From Syntrophomonadaceae bacterium (GTDB taxonomy: Bacteria; Bacillota; Syntrophomonadia; Syntrophomonadales; Syntrophomonadaceae), in contig JAISDD010000154.1 in assembly GCA_031265005.1 (NCBI GenBank), positions 1 through 17,106 of the forward strand: 17,106 nt of DNA, read 5' to 3'. The translations under genes were made by a program, and so were the position numbers. Shown here one piece after another: positions 1 to 7,735 of this stretch. The notes beneath the pieces are model-generated. The model ran no database searches. It worked only from the letters and a program-made list of their open reading frames with translations, and was not told the origin of the DNA. The stretch's first letter is position 1. Each line of letters opens with the position of its first letter.

Positions 1-1
1 C

Positions 2-1057
2 GGACAATATCTATCAGGACAGATTGACATACCGATGCCTGAAAAAAGAAGGCCAGGCAATAATAAAAAGATAATAATACGGGGCGCCGAAGAAAATAAT
101 TTGAAAAATATTGATGTGGAGATACCTTTGGGAGTGCTGGCGGTGGTTACTGGAGTTTCAGGTTCCGGCAAGAGCAGTCTGGTACAGGATATATTGTATC
201 CGGCTTTAATGCGGCATTTTTATAGAAGCAATCAGTTACCTGGGCGACATGTCCGGATTGAGGGATTAACGGCTTTGGAAAAAGTAATCAACATAGACCA
301 ATCTCCTATCGGGCGCACGCCGCGTTCAAATCCGGCTACTTATACCGGAGCTTTCGACGGCATCAGAGAAATATTTGCTAATACGGCGGAAGCTAAAGTC
401 CGCGGATATAAACCGGGCCGTTTTAGTTTTAATGTTCGCGGGGGGCGTTGTGAAGCTTGCAGCGGAGACGGAATTGTCAAAATTGAAATGCATTTTTTAC
501 CGGATGTCTATGTTCCTTGTGAAGTATGTAAAGGGAAAAGGTACAATCGGGAGACATTAGAAGTGAAGTACCGCAATTTTACTATTTCAGATGTTTTAGA
601 CATGACTGTTGACGAGGCGGTTGAAGTATTTGTCAATATCCCTAAAGTGCATCGCAAGCTGGAAGTATTGAAAGAAGTGGGGTTAGGTTATATAAAGCTC
701 GGGCAGGGAGCGCCCACATTGTCAGGCGGAGAAGCTCAGCGAGTAAAGCTGGCGACTGAATTATCCAAACGCTCTACGGGAACCACATTGTATCTTTTGG
801 ACGAACCGACTACTGGCTTGCATAAAGAAGATGTCAAGCATTTGCTAAATATTTTAAATAAATTAGTGGATAATGGGAATACCGTTTTAGTGATCGAACA
901 TAACTTAGACGTCATAAAATCGGCCGATTATATAATAGATCTGGGACCGGAAGGCGGAGAAGCCGGAGGATATTTAATTGCTCAGGGAACACCGGAGAAA
1001 ATAATTAAAGTGGCAGAGTCTCATACCGGCCGTTTTTTACAGGAAATATTACAATGA
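2..1057 (+). CDS. uvrA: UvrABC excinuclease subunit A, C-terminal part (5' end outside window)
   Basis: UvrA is the ATP-driven DNA damage sensor of nucleotide excision repair; it acts as a dimer and loads UvrB. This is only the last third or so of the gene. The frame is open from base 2 and reads into [17 protein letters not shown], a conserved UvrA stretch, so the ATG at 35 is internal and not a start. The second ABC ATPase domain is complete: Walker [10 protein letters not shown] (about 152-178), a zinc module CX2C-X19-CX2C (Cys codons from 449 to 529), the ABC signature LSGGEAQR (719-742), Walker B LLDEPTT (about 794-814) and the IEH switch histidine. The stop is TGA at 1055-1057 and uvrC begins 27 bp later, so the two are very likely co-transcribed. 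The family assignment is certain; the N-terminal half and the promoter are not in view. Confidence 0.97.
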   Translation, partial: GQYLSGQIDIPMPEKRRPGNNKKIIIRGAEENNLKNIDVEIPLGVLAVVTGVSGSGKSSLVQDILYPALMRHFYRSNQLPGRHVRIEGLTALEKVINIDQSPIGRTPRSNPATYTGAFDGIREIFANTAEAKVRGYKPGRFSFNVRGGRCEACSGDGIVKIEMHFLPDVYVPCEVCKGKRYNRETLEVKYRNFTISDVLDMTVDEAVEVFVNIPKVHRKLEVLKEVGLGYIKLGQGAPTLSGGEAQRVKLATELSKRSTGTTLYLLDEPTTGLHKEDVKHLLNILNKLVDNGNTVLVIEHNLDVIKSADYIIDLGPEGGEAGGYLIAQGTPEKIIKVAESHTGRFLQEILQ

Positions 1058-1084
1058 TTGCTCTTTAAGAAGGGTTTATGTTTT

Positions 1085-2887
1085 ATGAAAAATAAACTGA
1101 AAAATGTTCCCCTTAAACCGGGAGTATATTTGTTTAAAGATGCTTTGGGCCAGGTTATTTATGTGGGAAAAGCTAAACTATTGCGAAGGCGGATGCATTC
1201 TTATTTTCAAGCGGATGAAAAATTGCTTCCTAAGGTCAGAGCGATGATAGATAAAGCTGAAGATTTCGACTTTATTGTTACTGCTGGAGAAATGGAAGCG
1301 CTGCTTTTGGAAAATAATTTAATCAAAGCTTATCAACCCAAATATAATATCATGCTTAGGGATGATAAAACTTATCCGCATTTAAAAATAAGTGTGAAAG
1401 AAAAATTTCCGCGGGTATCTATCGTTAGAGGAGAAAACGATGGAAAATCCAGTTATTTTGGCCCTTATGCCGATGTAGGCGCTTTGCGTGAAGCTCTTCC
1501 GCTTTTGTGCGGTGTTTTTAAATTACGTACCTGTAAAAACATGCAAAGACCATCCCGGGCTTGTTTGAATCATGATATTGGCAAATGCATGGCTCCTTGC
1601 AGCGGTAAAGTGAATGAAAAGGATTATCGCGTAGCGGTAAATGAGTTAATTAATTTTTTGTCGGGCAGTAAAAACGAAATAATCAGAGCCAAAGAAACGG
1701 CGATGAAAAGCGCCGCCGAGGATTTGGAATTTGAAAAAGCGGCCCGCCTGCGTAATGAAGTAGAATGTTTGCAAAAGATCGGTATTAAACAACAAATAAC
1801 TTTACAAAACGACAGTTGCATAGATGTCATCGCTTTTGCGCAGGGAAAAACCACCCGCCTGGCTTTGCTTTTTAAAATTCGCGGCGGCGATATTGTCGCT
1901 AAAGATACTATTTGGCTTACTGGATTGATATTGGAAGAAAACGCGGAAATTGCCGGTTCTTTCATTAAAAGATATTATGATGATAAAGATGATTTACCAA
2001 AAGAAATATTGATTAAAGAATTGCCAACCGAGGGGCTTTTGCTCAAAGAATGGCTTAACCGTAAAACTGGCCGTAAAGTTGAATTGACTATTCCTCAAAG
2101 AGGAGAGAAAAAAAAACTGTTGGACCTGGTGCAGGATAACGCCGATTTGCTCATAGAAGAATTTTTGAAAGATTCTAACAGAAATGAACAGCTTTTAATA
2201 ACTTTAAGCAAAGTTTTAGAATTAGAAATAATTCCCAAAAGGATGGAGTGTTACGATATTTCTCATTTGGGAGGACAGGACACTGTGGCTTCAATGGTTG
2301 TATTTCAAGATGCCAAGTCCGACCGTAAAGCTTACCGCCGCTTTAAAATTGCGGAAGATAAAAACGATGATTTTGCAGCTTTAGCTGAGACTTTAAGAAG
2401 AAGATTTGAGGAAATGAAAAAAGGCAACCAAGCTTTTTTGCCGGAGCCTGACCTTATTGTTATTGACGGAGGGTTAGGACAGTTGCGCACGGTAGTCAAA
2501 GAACTTGAAAAATTAGAGGTTGACATACCTGTAATTAGTTTGGCTAAAAAAGAGGAGATCATTTATCGCCCTGGCGGGCAACTTCCTGTTAAATTACCCC
2601 GCAAAGATGAATCTTTGCGATTATTACAAAGGCTTCGCGATGAAGCTCATCGTTTTGCTATTACTTATAACCGCAAGCGCAGAGAGCAAAAAACCAGAGT
2701 CTCAATTTTAGACAGAATTCCCAGTATAGGCGCAAAACGTAAACAAGCATTGTTGAAATATTTTGGTTCGGCCGCTAAAGTCAGAACGGCTAAAATAGAA
2801 GAATTACTACAAGTAAAAGGTATCACCCGCCCGGTAGCTGAGGAAATTATTGATTTTTTTCGTTCGCCGGGTTCGAAAACGAGTTAA
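1085..2887 (+). CDS. uvrC: UvrABC excinuclease subunit C
   Basis: UvrC makes the 3' and then the 5' incision beside a lesion once UvrB is loaded. The product is 600 aa, the usual size. In order: an N-terminal GIY-YIG nuclease (G13-V-Y15 and Y26-V-G28, followed by KAKLLRRR), a four-cysteine cluster region (LRTCKNMQRPSRACLNHDIGKC), the UVR motif that contacts UvrB (around LEFEKAARLRNEV), an RNase H-like endonuclease domain (YDISHLGG, LIVIDGGLGQL, RDEAHRFAI), and tandem helix-hairpin-helix DNA-binding motifs (IPSIGAKRKQALLKYFGS, VKGITRPVAEEI). I chose ATG 1085 because AAGAAGGG lies about 11 nt upstream and homologues start with this MKNKLKNVPLKPGVY-like segment. An in-frame TTG at 1058, abutting the uvrA stop, would add nine unconserved residues. 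It probably shares a transcript with uvrA. Confidence 0.97.
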   Translation: MKNKLKNVPLKPGVYLFKDALGQVIYVGKAKLLRRRMHSYFQADEKLLPKVRAMIDKAEDFDFIVTAGEMEALLLENNLIKAYQPKYNIMLRDDKTYPHLKISVKEKFPRVSIVRGENDGKSSYFGPYADVGALREALPLLCGVFKLRTCKNMQRPSRACLNHDIGKCMAPCSGKVNEKDYRVAVNELINFLSGSKNEIIRAKETAMKSAAEDLEFEKAARLRNEVECLQKIGIKQQITLQNDSCIDVIAFAQGKTTRLALLFKIRGGDIVAKDTIWLTGLILEENAEIAGSFIKRYYDDKDDLPKEILIKELPTEGLLLKEWLNRKTGRKVELTIPQRGEKKKLLDLVQDNADLLIEEFLKDSNRNEQLLITLSKVLELEIIPKRMECYDISHLGGQDTVASMVVFQDAKSDRKAYRRFKIAEDKNDDFAALAETLRRRFEEMKKGNQAFLPEPDLIVIDGGLGQLRTVVKELEKLEVDIPVISLAKKEEIIYRPGGQLPVKLPRKDESLRLLQRLRDEAHRFAITYNRKRREQKTRVSILDRIPSIGAKRKQALLKYFGSAAKVRTAKIEELLQVKGITRPVAEEIIDFFRSPGSKTS

Positions 2888-2889
2888 AT

Positions 2890-2908
2890 TTATCGGTAAT
2901 TACGATAA
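2890..2908. repeat. Dyad (inverted repeat) just after uvrC
   Basis: The sequence TTATCGGTAATTACGATAA has 6-bp perfect arms (TTATCG and CGATAA) around a short AT-rich centre, three bases after the uvrC stop. No T-run follows, so it is not a canonical Rho-independent terminator. It could be a weak 3' hairpin or a protein-binding dyad. The symmetry is directly visible; any function is a guess. Confidence 0.35.
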
Positions 2909-2960
2909 CCGGCTGAAAGCTATTTGCAGCGGAGAGATAAGTGTTTTTAAGCAGGTTCAC

Positions 2961-2989
2961 TATTCAGTTGCCTATTTCGGTTGTATAAT
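2961..2989 (+). promoter_or_regulatory. Possible promoter upstream of the DUF362 gene
   Basis: There is a perfect TATAAT at 2984-2989. The hexamer 17 nt upstream (TATTCA, 2961-2966) matches TTGACA at only three positions, and a TG directly abuts the -10 rather than sitting one base away. Transcription would start near 2996, about 10 nt before the structured element at 3007-3108. The -10 is good, the -35 weak; position relative to the fold is the main support. Confidence 0.3.
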
Positions 2990-3006
2990 ATTTATATCAC
3001 TTGTAA

Positions 3007-3108
3007 GTAACGGTTATGCGGGGGCGCTCCTGAAGGGTTTCGCGCTGGTCAGGGAGTATGGGGATGTTCCATGTGTAAGCGAATAATGTAAACGCGGATA
3101 ACCGTTGC
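3007..3108 (+). ncRNA. Candidate structured RNA leader, unclassified
   Basis: Hand folding gives an 11-bp closing helix between GTAACGGTTAT (3007-3017) and ATAACCGTTGC (3098-3108) with one G-U pair, continued after a GG bulge by GCG/CGC (3018-3020 with 3093-3095). Inside are a helix CTCCTGA/TCAGGGAG (3027-3033 with 3049-3056, one bulged G) and a hairpin 3058-3072 (ATGGGG/TTCCAT, two G-U pairs). A competing pairing of GCGC 3024-3027 with 3042-3045 is possible, as in a switching fold. It lies 82 nt before the DUF362 start with no terminator in between, so a cis-acting leader is more likely than a free small RNA. I compared it by eye with riboswitch, T-box, SRP, 6S and tmRNA signatures and recognised none. 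The pairing is seen; that it is functional is inference. Confidence 0.35.
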
Positions 3109-3190
3109 AGCAAAAGCAGGATGGCAGAAATGTTTAAGCAGTTATTATTGAGTTAGTATCAAGCTATATATTTAGAGAAAGAGATGATAT

Positions 3191-4321
3191 ATGATTGCAG
3201 CTAGGGTTTATTTTACCAATTTGAGGACTTCTAATAATATAAATCTATTGGATAATATGGAGCGCTTAATTAGAAAAGCTGGATTTGAAGATGTGATCAG
3301 CCAAAAAGACAAAGTCGGGATTAAAGTTCATTTTGGCGAAATGGGTAATTTAGCTTACATAAGGCCTCCTTATATCAGAAGAGTGGTAGCGATGGTAAAA
3401 AAAGCCGGCGCATTGCCTTTTGTTACCGACGCTAATACATTGTATAAAGGTCAGCGCGCTAACGCCATTGATCATCTGGAAACGGCGATTGCCAACGGAT
3501 TTGATTATTCTGTAATCAGCGCGCCTTTAATTATTGCCGACGGCTTGACCGGACGTGATTTCGTAAAAGTACCTTTGGAAGGATGCAAACATTTTAAAAA
3601 TGTTCATATAGGCAGCGCGGCGGTTTATGCTGACGCCTTGCTGGTCGTTTCACATTTCAAGTGCCATGAATTAACCGGATTTGGAGGAGCGATAAAAAAC
3701 TTGGGGATGGGGTTAGGAGCCCGCAGCGGCAAACAACAAATGCATACTGACGTTTTGCCGAAAATCAATGAAAAATTTTGTGCCAGCTGTGAACAATGCA
3801 GTAAATGGTGTCCAGCTGACGCTATAGGATTTGTTCCTTGGAACGGCAACAAAAAAGGACAAAAAGCGGCGATTGATTATGAAAAATGCTGGGGATGCGG
3901 AGAATGTCTAGCGGTGTGTAAATTTGACGCTATAATCCCTACTTGGAAAACCACTCCTGCCGTCATGCAGGAAAAAATGGCCGAGTATGCTCTGGGAGCG
4001 GCCAAGGATAAAGAAAACAAAACGCTTTATGTTTCTTTTGTGAATGACGTAAGCCCGGCTTGCGATTGTCATGGGTACAATGATTTTCCGATCGTACAGG
4101 ATATTGGTATTCTGGCTTCAAAAGACCCGGTTGCTTTGGATAAAGCTTGCGCGGATATGGTGAACCAGATGCCGCCTTTGAGCGGTTCGATAATAAATGA
4201 TCTTCCGATGGGGCATGATAAGTTTAAGGCGGTTCATCCGAACATTGACTGGGTTCCTCAATTGACGCATGCCCAGGAAATAGGTTTAGGCAATATGGAA
4301 TATAATTTAGAACAGATATAA
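3191..4321 (+). CDS. DUF362 family protein with two [4Fe-4S] ferredoxin motifs
   Basis: The 376-aa product has a DUF362 body (residues about 1-190, including GIKVHFGEMGN, VTDANTLYKG and the SHFKCHELTGFGGAIKNLGMG segment) with an inserted ferredoxin-like domain. Cluster one is CX2CX2CX3CP (Cys 197, 200, 203, 207) and cluster two is CX2CX2CX3C (Cys 233, 236, 239, 243). A conserved C-terminal part follows (SPACDCHGYNDFPIVQDIGILASKDPVALDKA, written here in pieces: SPACDCH at 288-294, then KDPVALDKAC). It has no signal peptide or membrane segment, so it should be cytoplasmic. The family is common in anaerobes and usually annotated only as a 4Fe-4S binding protein; the natural substrate is not known to me, and electron transfer is an inference from the clusters. 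ATG 3191 follows a GAGAAAGAG site. Gaps of about 300 bp on both sides suggest its own transcription unit. Confidence 0.9.
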   Translation: MIAARVYFTNLRTSNNINLLDNMERLIRKAGFEDVISQKDKVGIKVHFGEMGNLAYIRPPYIRRVVAMVKKAGALPFVTDANTLYKGQRANAIDHLETAIANGFDYSVISAPLIIADGLTGRDFVKVPLEGCKHFKNVHIGSAAVYADALLVVSHFKCHELTGFGGAIKNLGMGLGARSGKQQMHTDVLPKINEKFCASCEQCSKWCPADAIGFVPWNGNKKGQKAAIDYEKCWGCGECLAVCKFDAIIPTWKTTPAVMQEKMAEYALGAAKDKENKTLYVSFVNDVSPACDCHGYNDFPIVQDIGILASKDPVALDKACADMVNQMPPLSGSIINDLPMGHDKFKAVHPNIDWVPQLTHAQEIGLGNMEYNLEQI

Positions 4322-4654
4322 TAAAGCGCCGCCAATTTTTCCCAAGTCTTATATGATAACTGACCTAAGAGCTGCTAAAATATAGGAGGAAACTGCTAAC
4401 GCGCGGAAAGACCTTATTAATAAATTATAATTTCCCAACAGTCATTAATCAAAATGCGGAATAAATATTGGCAGCGTTAAACTCGAAAAGAAAAAAACGA
4501 TAAATAATTTCCAAGGTGTGAGCGTATTCTAAAATTAAAACTTTGCTTTCCCAATCTTATAGGACGATATTAAACATTTTAGGGGGTTGAAAGGCTAGAA
4601 GCGAGACGCCGTTTTGAATTTTAATAATGTTAAAAAGAGGTGTTGATCACGTTC
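4322..4654. other. AT-rich intergenic gap with a threefold TTTCCCAA motif
   Basis: No convincing gene lies here on either strand. The octamer TTTCCCAA occurs at 4338-4345, 4431-4438 and 4547-4554, and the first and third copies extend into a common CTTATA. An AGGAGG at 4384-4389 has no usable start codon behind it; an 11-codon frame (ATG 4353, stop ending 4385) stops right on it. A weak promoter pair is TTGCTT (4543-4548) and GATATT (4566-4571) with 17-nt spacing. I see no terminator with a T-run after the DUF362 stop. Confidence 0.4.
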
Positions 4655-5686
4655 GTGAAAAATGCAGATGCTACAATGATGAAATATATTGCGGAAATCC
4701 CTGACCAATTTGCAGAGTCGCTGCAGTTCGATTATTCTTTTACGGAGAAATATAAGAGAGATTATTTTAACATTTTAGTAAGCGGAGTGGGGGGCTCAGC
4801 GATAGGCGGAGATATACTGCGGATTATAGCTCAGCATAAAACTTCGATTCCTATTGCGGTCAACCGTAATTATGACATACCTGCTTACGTAAATGAAAAT
4901 ACCCTTTTCCTGGCGGTAAGTTATTCAGGCAATACCGAAGAAACTATTGCTTCTGTGCAAAAAGCGTCAGATAAAAAAGCGAATATCATTTGTATTACTA
5001 GCGGGGGCAAAATAGCTAAAATGGCTGATCTTATGGGTTGGGGCAAGGTGATTTTACCAGGCGGGTTACCTCCGCGCGCCGCTACAGGATATTTGTTCGC
5101 GCCTTTAGCGCTGATATTAGAGGAAATAGGCTATTTACCTGGGGTAAATGGAGAGATCCAAGAAACGATAAAGATACTAAAATATATTTGGAATGATTAC
5201 GGGCTCTCAGCTCCAGCAGAAGAAAATAAGGCCCTAAGTATTGCGAGGGAACTAAAAAGAACAATTCCGGTTATATGGGGAGCGCAGGGCGCAACAGAAA
5301 TTTCAGCTCTGCGCTGGAAAACACAGCTTAATGAAAACACGAAATGTTTAGCTTATTATAATGTTTTTCCAGAGTTAAATCATAATGAATTAGTAGGATT
5401 GGAAATACCGGATTCATTAATTTCTCAAATGGTTGCTGTTTTCTTGTGCGATAACCATGAACATTATCGTATAAAAAAACGTATGGAAATAACTCAAAAT
5501 CTCATAGCCGATAAAATAAAGAAAGTGATCAAAGTAAATTCCCAGGGAGAATCATTAATGGCCCGTATATATTCGCTCTGTTATATAGGGGATTTGGTTA
5601 GTGTATACTTGGCGGCCGAATATGACATAGACCCTAATCCTACACACATGATCGATTATTTAAAAGAAAAATTGGCTGATGTTTAA
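4655..5686 (+). CDS. Bifunctional phosphoglucose/phosphomannose isomerase
   Basis: It interconverts glucose-6-phosphate or mannose-6-phosphate with fructose-6-phosphate in the cytoplasm, and belongs to the small, archaeal-type PGI/PMI family rather than classical Pgi. The 343-aa product carries a sugar isomerase (SIS) fold: SGVGGSAIGGD (residues 43-53) and SYSGNTEET (89-97) are the phosphosugar-binding loops, and ELNHNELVG holds the conserved catalytic-region Glu/His. The length fits that family and is far below the ~450-550 aa of ordinary Pgi. The start is uncertain. GTG 4655 lies 12 nt after GAGGTG (4637-4642); GTG 4640 overlaps that site, and ATG 4676 or 4679 would be shorter. No other hexose-phosphate isomerase is in the window, so this may be the cell's entry enzyme to glycolysis. 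It is followed by a 171-bp gap and a new promoter. Confidence 0.9.
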   Translation: MKNADATMMKYIAEIPDQFAESLQFDYSFTEKYKRDYFNILVSGVGGSAIGGDILRIIAQHKTSIPIAVNRNYDIPAYVNENTLFLAVSYSGNTEETIASVQKASDKKANIICITSGGKIAKMADLMGWGKVILPGGLPPRAATGYLFAPLALILEEIGYLPGVNGEIQETIKILKYIWNDYGLSAPAEENKALSIARELKRTIPVIWGAQGATEISALRWKTQLNENTKCLAYYNVFPELNHNELVGLEIPDSLISQMVAVFLCDNHEHYRIKKRMEITQNLIADKIKKVIKVNSQGESLMARIYSLCYIGDLVSVYLAAEYDIDPNPTHMIDYLKEKLADV

Positions 5687-5698
5687 AGAGAATAGTAT

Positions 5699-5727
5699 GT
5701 GAAAATGCATAAATTTTCTGGTATAAT
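5699..5727 (+). promoter_or_regulatory. Extended -10 promoter for rapZ-yvcK-whiA
   Basis: TGGTATAAT (5719-5727) is a perfect extended -10 element, with a GTGAAA hexamer (5699-5704, four of six matches to TTGACA) 17 nt upstream. Transcription would begin near 5734, leaving a 5' leader of roughly 125 nt before rapZ. It lies just after the isomerase stop, which suggests rapZ starts a separate unit. Confidence 0.6.
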
Positions 5728-5857
5728 TAATTATTAGCTTTTATGATCGTACGGATTTAAGTTCGGTAGTTTCTACTTTGATTCGCATTTTTGCCTGGAA
5801 CCAAAAATTGCAAACAGGTTTTATAATAATCAGTTAAAGAATGGAGGTCACAGTTTA

Positions 5858-6751
5858 GTGGGGAAAAAAGATCGCCCCGTCCAAATGCTGATTATAACAG
5901 GGTTATCAGGGGCGGGAAAAACCCAAGTGGCCAACTGTTTGGAAGATATTGGTTATTACTGTGTAGATAATCTGCCGCCGGTGCTGATAAGAAAATTCTT
6001 GGAACTTGGGCTCCACTCGCAGAAAGGCGTGAAAGGGGTAGCCTTAGTACTAGATGTTCGCGGCAGGGATTTCTTTTTGGATATAACCCGCTCCCTCAAC
6101 GATGTTCAAAAAGAAAAAATACAGTTTGAAATTATTTTTATGGAAGCTTCAGACGATATTTTGGTAACTCGTTTTAAAGAATCGAGACGAAGACATCCTT
6201 TATACAAAGGCAGCGTTTTAGAAGCAATCAAATCTGAGCGCGATATGCTGGTGGAATTAAGAAGCAGGGCGCATATTATTATAGATACTTCCAAATTATC
6301 GGTTCGTAAACTTAATGAAAAAATCAAAGATTTATATGGTGTCAGCCAAGCGGATGGATTTATAGTTAATATTATATCTTTTGGCTACAAATTTGGGATA
6401 CCTATGGATGCTGATATAGTTATAGATGTAAGATTTTTACCTAACCCATTTTATGACCCTAAGATGAAACCTATGACTGGCGAAGATAAAGAAGTTGTCG
6501 AATATGTTTTAGGGTCACATACCACTCAAACCTTTTTAAAATACTTTTTAGATCTATTTGAATTTTTGATTCCCAGCTATATTCAGGAAGGAAAAACTTA
6601 CTTATCCATTGCTATCGGATGCACGGGAGGACAGCACCGTTCGGTAGTTATAGCTCAGTATTGTGGAGATAAATTCAAAAAAATAGGATATAACACCATT
6701 ATTAGGCATAGAGATGTTTTAAAACATGTAACTAAAAATGGAGAAAATTAA
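5858..6751 (+). CDS. rapZ: RNase adapter protein / nucleotide-binding protein RapZ
   Basis: RapZ (YvcJ in Bacillus) has an N-terminal P-loop ATPase domain and a C-terminal domain that, in E. coli, senses glucosamine-6-phosphate and delivers the small RNA GlmZ to RNase E. The product is 297 aa. Walker A is GLSGAGKT (15-22), a Walker B-like strand VLDVRGRD follows (64-71), and the C-terminal domain has DVRFLPNPFYDP (190-201) and GCTGGQHRS (254-262), the conserved phosphosugar-binding region. GTG 5858 is the start because GGAGGTCA (5843-5850) is correctly placed. The stop at 6749-6751 directly abuts the yvcK ATG, so the two are translationally coupled. In Bacillota the RNA-adapter role is not established, since the GlmZ system is enterobacterial; a role in amino-sugar or cell-wall control is inferred from context. 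Confidence 0.95.
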   Translation: MGKKDRPVQMLIITGLSGAGKTQVANCLEDIGYYCVDNLPPVLIRKFLELGLHSQKGVKGVALVLDVRGRDFFLDITRSLNDVQKEKIQFEIIFMEASDDILVTRFKESRRRHPLYKGSVLEAIKSERDMLVELRSRAHIIIDTSKLSVRKLNEKIKDLYGVSQADGFIVNIISFGYKFGIPMDADIVIDVRFLPNPFYDPKMKPMTGEDKEVVEYVLGSHTTQTFLKYFLDLFEFLIPSYIQEGKTYLSIAIGCTGGQHRSVVIAQYCGDKFKKIGYNTIIRHRDVLKHVTKNGEN

Positions 6752-7735
6752 ATGACTTCTCAGTTTGGCGGATATAGAATTGTGGTTATAGGTGGAGGAA
6801 CTGGGCTGGCTGTTTTGCTGAAAGGCTTAAAAATACATACGTCTAATTTAACGGCTATAGTAACTGTAAGTGACGATGGAGGAAGTTCAGGAAGATTAAG
6901 GTCCGAATTGGGGGTACTTCCGCCTGGGGATATACGCAGTTGTTTAGTGGCGTTAGCGGATACGGAAATACTTATGGCTAGATTATTTCAGCACCGCTTT
7001 AACAATGGGCAATGGTTGGAAGGGCATAGTCTTGGTAACTTATTGTTAGTAGCCATGACGGAGATAACCGGCGATTTTCTTTCCGCTATCCGAGCGGTCA
7101 GTGAGGTGTTAAAGGTACGGGGAAGAGTAATTCCGTCTACTTTAGAGCAAGTAATATTGGGAGCCGACATGGAAGATGGCGCTGTTATATTAGGTGAAAC
7201 CGCGATCAGGGAATATAACGGAAAAATCCAAAATGTGTTTTTAGAACCCAGTGTTTGCCAGCCAGCTTCTGAAACTATTGCTGCCATAAATGAGGCGGAG
7301 GCAATAATAATAGGCCCGGGCAGCCTTTATACCAGCATTATCCCTAATTTGCTGGTGGCGGGAATACCGCAAGCTATTGCCCAAGCGAAGGGCAGAAAAA
7401 TCTATGTGAGCAACATTATGACAGAAGCGGGTGAAACTGATGAGTTAGATGTTTTTGATCATTTGCAAATGATTAATAAATATTTAGGTGAAAGCGTAAT
7501 AGATGATATACTTTATAGTAACACGGCCATAGATAAAAACCGTTTGAAAAATTATGAACGAGAGCGGGCGCGGCCAGTTAAATTGCTTAACAAAGAAAAA
7601 ATAACTAAAATGAAGGTTAGGATAGTTGAAGAAGATCTGGTAGCTAATGATGATTTGGCTTGGCATGATTCTGATAAATTAGCTAAGATTATAATAAAAA
7701 TAATAAATGAACAGAGAAAGAATAGTAAACAATGA
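6752..7735 (+). CDS. yvcK: YvcK/GlmR family protein (gluconeogenesis factor)
   Basis: In Bacillus subtilis YvcK (GlmR) binds UDP-GlcNAc and stimulates GlmS, and it is needed for normal morphology on gluconeogenic carbon sources. The fold is related to CofD-type 2-phospho-L-lactate transferases. The 327-aa product shows the N-terminal nucleotide-binding loop IGGGTG (13-18), the conserved VSDDGGSSGRLR (39-50), PPGDIRSC (about 57-64), the HSLGNLLL segment and, past mid-protein, IIIGPGSLYTSIIPNLLV. ATG 6752 begins immediately after the rapZ stop, and its ribosome binding site GGAGA (6740-6744) is inside the end of rapZ. Its 3' end overlaps whiA by four bases (ATGA). The rapZ-yvcK-whiA order is a hallmark of Bacillota and Actinobacteria. 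Confidence 0.95.
   Translation: MTSQFGGYRIVVIGGGTGLAVLLKGLKIHTSNLTAIVTVSDDGGSSGRLRSELGVLPPGDIRSCLVALADTEILMARLFQHRFNNGQWLEGHSLGNLLLVAMTEITGDFLSAIRAVSEVLKVRGRVIPSTLEQVILGADMEDGAVILGETAIREYNGKIQNVFLEPSVCQPASETIAAINEAEAIIIGPGSLYTSIIPNLLVAGIPQAIAQAKGRKIYVSNIMTEAGETDELDVFDHLQMINKYLGESVIDDILYSNTAIDKNRLKNYERERARPVKLLNKEKITKMKVRIVEEDLVANDDLAWHDSDKLAKIIIKIINEQRKNSKQ

Noticed and set aside
35..37. ATG at 35 as a gene start
   Set aside because: The frame is open upstream to base 2 and encodes conserved UvrA sequence, so this is an internal methionine.
1624..1965. Long open frames on the minus strand, here and inside rpoN, gap, eno and others
   Set aside because: All lie inside well-identified + strand genes, lack ribosome sites and resemble no protein family; they are shadows of the real genes.
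2850..3086. A 78-codon + strand frame overlapping the end of uvrC
   Set aside because: It starts with TTG inside uvrC, has no ribosome site, no recognisable motif, and runs through the candidate structured RNA.
2946..3141. Direct repeat TTTAAGCAG at 2946-2954 and 3133-3141, like a target-site duplication around a 178-bp insert
   Set aside because: Nine bases in AT-rich DNA is weak, the insert ends are not inverted repeats of each other, and there is no transposase. Possible but unsupported.
4580..4625. GGGGGTTGAAAGG stretch before the isomerase as part of a tRNA or known riboswitch
   Set aside because: No acceptor stem, TPsiC arm (GGTTCGANTCC) or riboswitch core can be matched.
5808..5827. 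Second TATAAT (5822-5827) with TTGCAA just before rapZ
   Set aside because: Spacing between the boxes is only 8 nt, and the site would leave almost no leader before the ribosome binding site.
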